Shown: one piece after another, positions 1 to 6,743 of the stretch
How the letters are laid out: the number at the start of each line of letters is the position of its first letter
Numbering within the stretch: position 1 is the first letter of the stretch
Source: an uncultured Elusimicrobia bacterium
Lineage (GTDB): Bacteria; Elusimicrobiota; Elusimicrobia; UBA1565; UBA9628
Direction of reading: 5' to 3'
DNA length: 6,743 nt
Assembly (NCBI GenBank): GCA_903874575.1
Contig: CAIQSZ010000028.1
Span: 1 to 6,743, forward strand
Notes under the pieces: generated by a model
Told to the model about the DNA's origin: nothing
Database searches by the model: none
The model's input: the letters and a program-made list of their open reading frames with translations, nothing else
Program-made: the position numbers and the translations under genes

Positions 1-533
1 AGAATGTCGGCGGGCACGGGCGCGGCGGCGTCGCGTTCGACCTTCGCGGAATTGAAGCGGCCCTTCGCGTGCGACAGCTCGGCTTCCAGCCTTTCCAGAT
101 CGCCCTTCGAGAAATCCTCGATCTTCTTGAGCTCCGCGGCGAGCGTCTTCTCCTCGGCCTTGGACTGGTCGATCTGCTCCATCAGCACCAGGATTTCCGT
201 CTCGATCTCGCCGGCGGCGGCCTTCTCCTTGTCGATCTCGATCTGCATCGCCTTGTAAGCGTCGTTGCTCTTGAGCTCGTTGAGCTGGCCGGCGTGCTTG
301 CGCGCGGCCTCTTCCTTGGCCGCGACGTCGAGCTCCTTGGACTTCCTCTTCTTCTCGAGATCGAGCGTCTTCGCCTTCGCCGCGTCCATGCGCTTCTTCT
401 CCGCGTCGAGATCGGACTTCACCGCGGCGATGCGCGGGGGCACCGTGTCGATCTCCTTCTGGATCGCGTCGAGGATATTTTCCTTGTCTTGGAGCGCGAC
501 GAGCGCCCGGAGGGCTTCTTTGGTCAAGGCCAT
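1..533 (-). CDS. Coiled-coil C4-type zinc-ribbon protein (COG1579/DUF164 family), N-terminal part; 3' end beyond window
   Basis: The frame reads from ATG at 533 down to base 1 without a stop, giving 177 codons plus two bases. It opens MALTKEALRALVALQDKE and is almost entirely charged heptad-like helix: residues about 14-85 and 93-170 form two long coiled-coil arms rich in Lys, Glu and Ala. Between them, LKSNDAYKAMQIEI (residues 87-100) matches the Asn/Tyr segment at the arm junction that is typical of COG1579 proteins. Family members are about 240 residues long and end in a zinc ribbon with two CxxC pairs, so that domain should lie just outside the window. The family is annotated as predicted nucleic-acid-binding; its cellular role is not well settled and nothing here refines it. 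There is no signal peptide or membrane segment, so it is probably cytoplasmic. The start is well constrained: an in-frame TAA lies at 542-540, only two codons upstream, and no other ATG is available. It is divergent from the glucan synthase gene, so no functional link is implied. The family call is moderately firm because the diagnostic cysteines are not visible. Confidence 0.8.
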   Translation of the reverse strand, partial: MALTKEALRALVALQDKENILDAIQKEIDTVPPRIAAVKSDLDAEKKRMDAAKAKTLDLEKKRKSKELDVAAKEEAARKHAGQLNELKSNDAYKAMQIEIDKEKAAAGEIETEILVLMEQIDQSKAEEKTLAAELKKIEDFSKGDLERLEAELSHAKGRFNSAKVERDAAAPVPADI

Positions 534-538
534 GGCTG

Positions 539-544
539 ATTATA
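539..544 (-). promoter_or_regulatory. Putative -10 element (TATAAT) of the coiled-coil gene
   Basis: Read on the minus strand, bases 544-539 are an exact TATAAT, followed by CAGCC and then the ATG at 533. Only five bases separate the hexamer from the start codon, so transcription would begin at or within a base or two of the A of the ATG, giving a leaderless mRNA. This agrees with the lack of any Shine-Dalgarno sequence in front of the ATG. A 17-bp spacer would put the -35 at 567-562, which reads TCCCCC and does not resemble TTGACA; the -35 is therefore weak or absent. A second TATAAT on this strand at 585-580 could instead give a leader of about 40 bases. Inferred from sequence only. Confidence 0.5.
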
Positions 545-581
545 ACTATTCCGGCTTCAACGGGGGACCGCGCCTTCGGAT

Positions 582-587
582 TATAAG
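582..587 (+). promoter_or_regulatory. Putative -10 element (TATAAG) of the glucan synthase gene
   Basis: TATAAG at 582-587 lies nine bases before the GTG start at 597, in an AT-rich patch that contrasts with the GC-rich flanks. The expected transcription start falls around 594-596, leaving essentially no 5' leader. No -35 is convincing: TTCAAC at 556-561 is the nearest resemblance, but its 20-bp spacer is too long. An alternative plus-strand -10, TATAAC at 541-546, would give a leader of roughly 40-45 bases, still without a recognisable ribosome binding site. Inferred from sequence only. Confidence 0.4.
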
Positions 588-596
588 TCATACTAG

Positions 597-3500
597 GTGA
601 TAACGAATATCCCCGACTCGCGCAAACCCTTTCGCGATGAGCTCCTGAGCATCGAATTCCTGGAGGAGAGGGCCCGCGCGCTCGCGGCGCGCTTCACCGT
701 CGATCCGGCGCGGCGCGCGGCGCGCGGCGTGTTCCCCCGCTTCGACGAAAACGCCCGCCTCCTGCGCGACGCCTATCGCGCGCTCGCCGACGACGTGCAC
801 CGCGGCGAATTTATCACGCCCGCGACGGAATGGTTCCTCGATAATTTTCACCTCGTCGCCGGCGAGATCCGGGAAGTCCGCTGGAACCTTCCGCACGGCT
901 ATTACCGGCGGCTGCCCGCGCTCGCCTCGCCCGAGTTCCAGGGCGGCGCCCGTGTCTACGCCCTGGCCGTGGAGCTGATCCGCCACAGCGACAGCCGCCT
1001 CGACCAGCCCCAACTGACGCGCTTCTTGAACGGCTTCCAGACCGTCGCGCCCCTGACGATCGGAGAGCTTTGGGCCTGGCCGAGCATGCTGAGGCTGGCC
1101 CTCATCGAAAACCTGAGGCGCCTGACGGAGGAAATCCTGGCGGCCCGGGCGGCGCGCCGGGCCGCGGACGCCTACGTGGCCCGGATCGACGCGGCGGGCA
1201 AAGGCGTGCCGCCGCCGCTGCCCGGCGAGCTTCATCTCGCGCAGGTCGTCCAGCTCCTCCAGCGCGTGCGCGAGTACGGGCCCCGCCTGCAGGCCGTGCG
1301 CGCGGGCCTGGACGCGCATCTGGCCGCCTCGCAAATGACGTCCGAGGACGCCATCCGCAGCGAGCACCAGCGCGAGGCCGCCGCCCAAGTCTCCACGGCC
1401 AACGTCATCACCAGCCTGCGCCTGGTCTCCGCGCTGGATTGGAGCGAATACGTCGAGGCCGTGAGCTTGGTCGAGCGCATTCTTCGGAGAGATCCCGCGG
1501 GCGTCCACTCGCGCATGGATTTCCTGAGCCGCGACCGCTACCGACAGACGATCGAGGAACTGGCCGAGCCCACCGCGGAAGCCCAAGTGCGGGCGGCCCT
1601 GCGGACCGTCGAAAGCGCGCGCCTCGCGGCCGAAACCGGGGGGACGACGGCTCGCGCCGCGCACGTGGGCTACCATCTGATCGGGAAGGGCCGCCGCGCC
1701 CTGGAGGAGGACCTGGCCTGGCATCCCGGTCCGCGCCAGCGCCTGCGACGCGCCGCCTTCGCTCACGCAGCACCCCTCTACCTGGGCGCGATCGCGCTGA
1801 CGACCGGCTCCCTGACCGCGGCCGCGCTCCATTACGCCGGGCTTGACGGCGGCCCGCTTCGAGCGCGCCTCGTGCTCGCGGCGCTGCTGCTCTTGCCGGC
1901 CGCGGAGGCGGCCGTCGCCTTCGTCCAGCGCCTCGCCTCGCGGCTCGCCCCGCCGCGGCGCCTGCCGCGTCTGGACCTCATGACGGGGCTCCCCGACGAC
2001 GCGCGGACCCTCGTCGCGGTGCCCGCCCTTCTGACGAGCGCGGAGGGCGCCAAGGAACTCGTCCGGCACCTGGAGGTCCTGGCTCTGGGCAACCTCGATC
2101 CCCGGATTCATTTCGCGATCCTCGGGGACTTCGCGGACGCGGCCGCGCGCGAAACGCCGGATGACGCCGCCATAGTGGCCGCCGCCCGCGCGGGCGTCGC
2201 GGAACTGAACGCCCGCCTCAGCGAGGGGCGCGGCGACCGCTTCTTCCTGCTGCATCGCGAACGCCGCTGGAACCCGAGCGAAGGCTGCTGGATGGGCTGG
2301 GAGCGCAAGCGCGGCAAGCTGGAGGAGCTGAACCGGCTCCTGCGCGGAGCGACCGACACCGGGTTCACCGTCCAGGAAGGCGCCGTGTCGGCGCTCCCCG
2401 GCGTGCGCTACTGCATCACGCTCGACTCCGACACGCGCCTGCCGCGCGACGCGGCCAAAAAGCTCGTCGGCATCATCGCGCATCCGTTGAACCGGCCTCA
2501 TTACGACGCGGCCCTGGGCCGGATCACCGACGGCTACGCCATCCTACAGCCGCGCGTCAGCGTCACCAGCTCCAGCGCCGCCGGTTCGCGCTTCGCGCGC
2601 CTGTATGCCGGACGCACCGGCGTCGATCCTTATACCACGGCCGTCTCGGACGTCTACCAGGACCTGTTCGGCGAAGGCATCTTCACCGGCAAAGGCCTCT
2701 ACGACGTCGACGCCTTCACGTCGGCGCTGGACGGCCGCGTGCCCGAGAACGCGCTCCTATCCCACGATCTTTTCGAGGGTCTGCACGCCCGCGCGGCGCT
2801 GGTGACCGACGTGGAAGTCGTCGACGATTATCCGGCCAGCTACCTGGCGTACGCGCGCCGGGCGCGCCGCTGGACGCGCGGCGACTGGCAGCTCCTGCCC
2901 TGGCTCCTTCCTTTCGTGCCCTCGCGAAGCGGCCTGCGGCGCAACACGCTGCCCCTGATCTCCCGGTGGAAGATCTTCGACAATCTCCGGCGCAGCCTGG
3001 TCGCGCCCGGGACCGTCGCGCTGCTCCTGTTCGCCTGGACGCGCCTGCCGGGAAGCCCGGGACTGTGGACCGCGGCCGTGGCGGCGGCCGTCGCGTTCCC
3101 CATGTACCCGCTTTTTCTCGAGACGCTCGGCGGGCCGAGGCATCAGCAATCGTGGCGCATCTTCCTGCGCGTGTTCCGGGAAGACGCGGAAAGCTCCTCG
3201 GCGCAAATCGCGCTGCAGCTTGTGTTCCTGGCCCACCAGGCGTACGAATCGGCGAGCGCCGTCCTGACGACGCTGGCGCGAGTCCTGATCGTTCGCCGCG
3301 GACTGCTTGAATGGGAGACCTCCGCCGCCAGCGGCGCGCGCGACGCGCTCGCGGCGGGGCGCTCCGCCGTCCGGCTGTTTCTTCTGAAGATGGCCGCAAG
3401 CCCCCTGATCGCCCTGGCCGCCGCGGCCCTGGTCGCGTTCCTCCGGCCGTCCGCCCTGACGGCGGCCGCGCCGCTGCTCCTCGCGTGGGCCGCCGCGCCG

Positions 3501-6500
3501 CTGATCGCCTGCGCGCTGAGCCGGCCGATCCCGGAAACAAGCGCCGCGCTCGGCGAGGCGGACCGGGATTTCCTGAAGGCCGCGGCCCGCAGGACTTGGG
3601 GCTATTTCGCGGCCTTCATGGGACCGGAGGACCACGGACTGCCGCCGGACAACTACCAGCTTTCTCCCGGGCCCAAGATCGCGCACCGGACCTCCCCCAC
3701 CAACATCGGCCTCGGCCTGCTTTCGACGCTCGCGGCCCGAGACCTGGGCTTCATCGAGACTCCGGAGTTGGCGGAAAGGATCGACGCGGCGCTGACGACG
3801 ATGGAGGGCCTCGAACGCCTCGAGGGGCACCTGTTCAACTGGTACGACACGAAAAGCCTGGCCGCGCTCGCGCCCCGCTACGTCTCCAGCGTCGACAGCG
3901 GAAACCTCTACGGCGCCCTCGTCGCGGTCGCCGGAGGGCTGCGCGAATTCGGGCTGGAGGACCTGGCGGCGCGCGCCGCCGCGTTCGGCGACGCGATGAA
4001 TTTCCGTTTCTTGTACGACGCCAAGCGGCGCTTGCTCGCCGTCGGCTACCGCGCGGCGGACGCCGAGGGCCCGGGCAAACTCGACGCCTCCGATTACGAC
4101 CTCCTCGCCTCCGAGGCGCGCCTGGCCAGCTTCCTCGCCATCGCCAAGGGAGACCTGCCCGAGGAGCACTGGTTCCACCTGGGACGCTCCGTGACGAGCG
4201 TGCACGGCGTGCCGACGCTGCTGTCTTGGAGCGCGACGATGTTCGAGTACCTGATGCCGCTGCTCGTGATGCGCCGCTATCCGGGCACGCTGCTCGACGA
4301 GTCGTGCCGGATGGCGGTGCGCCGCCAGCGGGACTACGCGAAGACGCGCGGAGTGCCGTGGGGCATCTCCGAGTGCGCCTACGCCCTCGTCGACCGCCAC
4401 GACAACTACCAGTACAAGGCTTTCGGCGCGCCCGGGCTGGGCCTCAAGCGCGGACTCGGCGACGAGCTGGTGATCGCGCCCTACGCTTCGGCGCTGGCCT
4501 CCCTCGTCGATCCCGCGGCGGCCGTCGCCAACCTGCGGCGCCTGAGGGCGGAAGGGTTCGAGGGAGAGTACGGCTATTTCGACGCCGCCGACTACACCCC
4601 GCGCGGGGACGGGGAGCCGCGCGGAGCTCTCCGGGGCCGACGCGGGCTTCGCGGCACGCTCGTGAAGACCTACATGGCCCACCACCAGGGGATGACGCTG
4701 ACGGCCATCGCCAACGTGCTGGACGGCCGGCGGATGGTCGAGCGCTTCCACGCCGACCCGCGCGTGCAGGCGACGGAACTGCTCCTGCAGGAGCGCGCGC
4801 CGCGCCACGCGCTGATCATCCGCCCGCGGCCCGACGACGGCGCCAGACTCACCGCGCCCGTGCCGCCCGCGGCCGCGCGGCGGTTTCGTTCCCCGCACAC
4901 GACGTTCCCGCACGCCCAATACCTTTCGAACGGACGCTACACCGCGGTGGTCACGAACGCGGGCGGCGGCGCCAGCTTCTGCGGAGGCCGCGCGATCACC
5001 AGGACGCGCTCGGACGCGACGCGCGACCCTGGCGGCCAGTTTCTCTACCTGCGCGACGTCCGCAGCGGCCGCGTCTGGTCGGCGACGCACCATCCGGTCG
5101 GGGCGGAGGCGGAGGATTTCCTCGTCACCTTCGCCGCCGACAAGGCGGTCTTCCGGCGCCGCGACGACCGCATCGCCACCCAGCTTGAGATCGCCGTCTC
5201 GCCCGAGGACGACGTCGAGGTGCGGCGGCTCACGGTCTCCAACCACGGCGAGCGCGCCCGCGAGCTCGAGGTCACCAGCTACGCCGAGATCGTCCTGGCG
5301 CCGCCCGCCGACGATTTCGCCCATCCGGAGTTCGGCAAGCTTTTCATGGAGTCGGAGTACCCGGCCGACGGCGGCGCCCTGCTCTGCCGCCGCCGCCCGC
5401 GCTCTCCCGAGGACGCGCCGGCTTGGGCCGTCCACGTGCTCAGCCTGGAGGGACGCGCGCAGGGACCCGTCGAGTGGGAAAGCGACCGCGGCCGTTTCCT
5501 CGGGCGCGGACGCGGCCCCGAGAATCCGCAGGCGCTCGACGGGCGCCCGCTGACCGGCACGACCGGCGTCCTGCTCGATCCCATCGTCAGCCTGCGCCAG
5601 CGCGTCCTTCTGGCTCCCGGCGCCGTCGTCCGGCTGTCCTTCGCCACGGGCGCGGCCTCAAGCCGCGAGACGGCCCTGGCGCTCGCCCAACGCTACCGCG
5701 ACCCCAACGCCGCGGCGCGCGTCTTCGCCATGGCCTTCGGGCACGCGCAGAGCAATCGGCGCCACCTCGGCCTCTCCATGGAGGAAACGCTCCTGTTCGA
5801 ACGGCTTGCCTCGCGCGCCCTCTATCATGACGCCTCCTTGCGCGCCGCGCCCGAGCTCATGGCGCGCAGCACTCTGACCCAGTCCGGTCTTTGGCCTCAC
5901 GGGATCTCGGGCGACCTGCCGATCGTGCTGGTGCGCGTCGTCGCGCGGGACGGAACGGCGCTGGCGCGCCAAATCCTCCAAGCCCAGGAGTACTGGCGGC
6001 TCAAGGGCCTGATCGCCGACGTCGTGATCCTCAACGAGCACCCCGCGAGCTATCTCGACGAGGTCCACGCCCAGCTGACGGCGCTCCTCGACAACGGCCC
6101 CTGGCGGACCTGGAAGCACCGCCCCGGCGGCGCGTACCTGCTCCGCGCGGACCTCATGCCCGAGACGGAGAAACTTCTGCTTTCGGCCGTCGCGCGGGCC
6201 ATCGTCAGCGACGACCGGGGAAGCCTCTCGCAGCAGCTCGATCGGCCGGACCCCGCATGGATCGAACGGACGTCCGGCGAGCCCGCGCCGCGAGCGCGGA
6301 CGGCCTCGGCGGACGACGGACCCTGCGCGCCGCCGGACGCGCCGCCGACGGCCATGGCCAACGGCCTCGGCGGCTTCGCCGACGACGGGCGGGAGTACGC
6401 CGTCGTCCTCGAGGGCGACCGGCAAACGCCGCGGCCCTGGGTCAACGTCATCGCCGGCCCGTCGTTCGGCACCGTCGTCACGGAATCGGGCGCGGCCTAC

Positions 6501-6743
6501 ACCTGGGCCGAGAACAGCCGCGAAAACCGGCTCACGCCGTTCGCCAACGATCCGGTTTCCGACCCGACGTCGGAAGCCCTCTTCATCCGCGATGAGAAGA
6601 CGGGCGCGGCGTGGTCCCCGACGCCCGGGCCGCTGCCGCGGACGCGCGACAGCGGCCGCTTCGTGGTCCGCCACGCGGCCGGCGTCAGCCGCTTCGACCG
6701 CGTCGCCCAGGGTATCCGACATAGCCTGGAGATTTTCGTGGAC
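597..6743 (+). CDS. ndvB: Cyclic beta-1,2-glucan synthase (NdvB/ChvB/Cgs family; GT84 + GH189-like + GH94), 3' end beyond window
   Basis: An inner-membrane enzyme that builds cyclic beta-1,2-glucan from UDP-glucose. The frame is open for 2049 codons. GTG 597 is the start because TAG (594-596) abuts it and the conserved DELLSIEFLEERARALA (residues 15-31) follows. Domains: soluble N-region (1-390, with ITPATEWFLDNFHLV); membrane segments near 393-415, 425-444, 802-816, 823-842, 927-949 and 954-974; GT84 between the second and third, with DSD 610-612, GEGIFTGKG 692-700, SHDLFEG (D724, E727) and RRWTRGDWQ 757-765. The glycoamylase-like cyclization module (about 980-1400) has PPDNYQ (D1018), HRTSPTNIG from 1030, NWYDT 1081-1085, VDSGN, WGISEC (E1259), EGEYGYFDAADY (E1324, D1329, D1332) and YMAHHQGM (1360-1367). 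GH94 parts follow: a beta-sandwich (about 1435-1685), QSGLWPHGISGD (D1773), VILNEHP, an Ala/Pro linker (about 1890-1920), then NGLGG starting a second sandwich. Relatives have about 2800-2900 residues, so the catalytic GH94 barrel is missing here. All visible GT84 and cyclization motifs look intact. The activity is inferred by family; cyclic rather than linear product is likely but unproven. Confidence 0.95.
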   Translation, partial: MITNIPDSRKPFRDELLSIEFLEERARALAARFTVDPARRAARGVFPRFDENARLLRDAYRALADDVHRGEFITPATEWFLDNFHLVAGEIREVRWNLPHGYYRRLPALASPEFQGGARVYALAVELIRHSDSRLDQPQLTRFLNGFQTVAPLTIGELWAWPSMLRLALIENLRRLTEEILAARAARRAADAYVARIDAAGKGVPPPLPGELHLAQVVQLLQRVREYGPRLQAVRAGLDAHLAASQMTSEDAIRSEHQREAAAQVSTANVITSLRLVSALDWSEYVEAVSLVERILRRDPAGVHSRMDFLSRDRYRQTIEELAEPTAEAQVRAALRTVESARLAAETGGTTARAAHVGYHLIGKGRRALEEDLAWHPGPRQRLRRAAFAHAAPLYLGAIALTTGSLTAAALHYAGLDGGPLRARLVLAALLLLPAAEAAVAFVQRLASRLAPPRRLPRLDLMTGLPDDARTLVAVPALLTSAEGAKELVRHLEVLALGNLDPRIHFAILGDFADAAARETPDDAAIVAAARAGVAELNARLSEGRGDRFFLLHRERRWNPSEGCWMGWERKRGKLEELNRLLRGATDTGFTVQEGAVSALPGVRYCITLDSDTRLPRDAAKKLVGIIAHPLNRPHYDAALGRITDGYAILQPRVSVTSSSAAGSRFARLYAGRTGVDPYTTAVSDVYQDLFGEGIFTGKGLYDVDAFTSALDGRVPENALLSHDLFEGLHARAALVTDVEVVDDYPASYLAYARRARRWTRGDWQLLPWLLPFVPSRSGLRRNTLPLISRWKIFDNLRRSLVAPGTVALLLFAWTRLPGSPGLWTAAVAAAVAFPMYPLFLETLGGPRHQQSWRIFLRVFREDAESSSAQIALQLVFLAHQAYESASAVLTTLARVLIVRRGLLEWETSAASGARDALAAGRSAVRLFLLKMAASPLIALAAAALVAFLRPSALTAAAPLLLAWAAAPLIACALSRPIPETSAALGEADRDFLKAAARRTWGYFAAFMGPEDHGLPPDNYQLSPGPKIAHRTSPTNIGLGLLSTLAARDLGFIETPELAERIDAALTTMEGLERLEGHLFNWYDTKSLAALAPRYVSSVDSGNLYGALVAVAGGLREFGLEDLAARAAAFGDAMNFRFLYDAKRRLLAVGYRAADAEGPGKLDASDYDLLASEARLASFLAIAKGDLPEEHWFHLGRSVTSVHGVPTLLSWSATMFEYLMPLLVMRRYPGTLLDESCRMAVRRQRDYAKTRGVPWGISECAYALVDRHDNYQYKAFGAPGLGLKRGLGDELVIAPYASALASLVDPAAAVANLRRLRAEGFEGEYGYFDAADYTPRGDGEPRGALRGRRGLRGTLVKTYMAHHQGMTLTAIANVLDGRRMVERFHADPRVQATELLLQERAPRHALIIRPRPDDGARLTAPVPPAAARRFRSPHTTFPHAQYLSNGRYTAVVTNAGGGASFCGGRAITRTRSDATRDPGGQFLYLRDVRSGRVWSATHHPVGAEAEDFLVTFAADKAVFRRRDDRIATQLEIAVSPEDDVEVRRLTVSNHGERARELEVTSYAEIVLAPPADDFAHPEFGKLFMESEYPADGGALLCRRRPRSPEDAPAWAVHVLSLEGRAQGPVEWESDRGRFLGRGRGPENPQALDGRPLTGTTGVLLDPIVSLRQRVLLAPGAVVRLSFATGAASSRETALALAQRYRDPNAAARVFAMAFGHAQSNRRHLGLSMEETLLFERLASRALYHDASLRAAPELMARSTLTQSGLWPHGISGDLPIVLVRVVARDGTALARQILQAQEYWRLKGLIADVVILNEHPASYLDEVHAQLTALLDNGPWRTWKHRPGGAYLLRADLMPETEKLLLSAVARAIVSDDRGSLSQQLDRPDPAWIERTSGEPAPRARTASADDGPCAPPDAPPTAMANGLGGFADDGREYAVVLEGDRQTPRPWVNVIAGPSFGTVVTESGAAYTWAENSRENRLTPFANDPVSDPTSEALFIRDEKTGAAWSPTPGPLPRTRDSGRFVVRHAAGVSRFDRVAQGIRHSLEIFVD

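Noticed and set aside
69..539. A 156-residue plus-strand Leu-rich open frame that looks membrane-like
   Set aside because: It is antisense to the coiled-coil gene: codons such as GAG and AAG read backwards give Leu and similar residues, producing a false hydrophobic pattern. The minus-strand frame has the coherent coiled-coil and family signature.
534..596. Possible rho-independent terminator or small RNA in the intergenic gap
   Set aside because: The genes diverge, so no terminator is expected. I see no GC-rich hairpin followed by a T run, and 63 bp largely filled by candidate promoter boxes leaves little room.
588..2501. A 637-residue minus-strand open frame covering the intergenic edge and the N-terminal part of the synthase
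   Set aside because: It is also a codon-bias shadow: low-complexity composition, no domain, antisense to the conserved N-region and GT84 motifs.
3311..5188. A 625-residue plus-strand open frame in another register over the cyclization module
   Set aside because: It is Arg/Pro/Gly-rich without domain similarity, while the overlapping frame beginning at 597 contains the expected motifs such as HRTSPTNIG and YMAHHQGM. I also saw no sign of a frameshift between the two.
2757..5435. An 892-residue open frame on the minus strand, fully antisense to the glucan synthase
   Set aside because: Its translation is Arg/Ala/Gly/Val-rich with no recognisable domain and is what G/C-biased third positions of the plus-strand gene produce on the opposite strand. 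The plus-strand frame here carries clear family motifs throughout.
5658..6722. A 354-residue minus-strand open frame near the right edge
   Set aside because: It is antisense to the GH94 part of the synthase, compositionally a shadow, and no family is recognisable.

Overview
The window comes from a GC-rich bacterial chromosome and holds two divergent genes, each cut by a window edge, separated by a 63-bp AT-rich gap. Third codon positions are strongly G/C-biased. The large gene implies an organism with an inner membrane and a periplasm-like compartment, but the sequence does not fix the phylum. A lysine-rich coiled-coil protein in such GC-rich DNA would suit several poorly sampled Gram-negative lineages (Elusimicrobiota, for example), which is only a guess.

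Left part (1-533, minus strand): the N-terminal 177 codons of a coiled-coil protein of the COG1579 / DUF164 type, a predicted nucleic-acid-binding protein with a C-terminal C4 zinc ribbon. The zinc-ribbon end lies beyond base 1.

Gap (534-596): two TTATAA palindromes, 41 bp apart, stand out in the GC-rich background. Each sits just upstream of one of the two starts. An in-frame stop codon lies directly upstream of both starts and neither has a Shine-Dalgarno sequence, so both transcripts may be leaderless or nearly so.

Right part (597-6743, plus strand): one uninterrupted frame of 2049 codons with no stop before the window ends. It is a cyclic beta-1,2-glucan synthase (NdvB/ChvB/Cgs family). 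Visible in order are a soluble N-terminal region, a membrane-embedded GT84 glycosyltransferase with about six membrane segments, the glycoamylase-like (GH189-type) cyclization module, and the beta-sandwich and linker parts of the GH94 phosphorylase module. The GH94 catalytic barrel, roughly the last 800 residues of a typical family member, is cut off. In characterised relatives the GT84 module polymerises glucose from UDP-glucose on the protein itself, GH94 trims the chain to length, and the middle module closes the ring and releases the glucan.

I saw no mobile element, tRNA, rRNA, CRISPR array or obvious new defence-type system. The very long antisense open frames under the synthase are explained by its codon bias.
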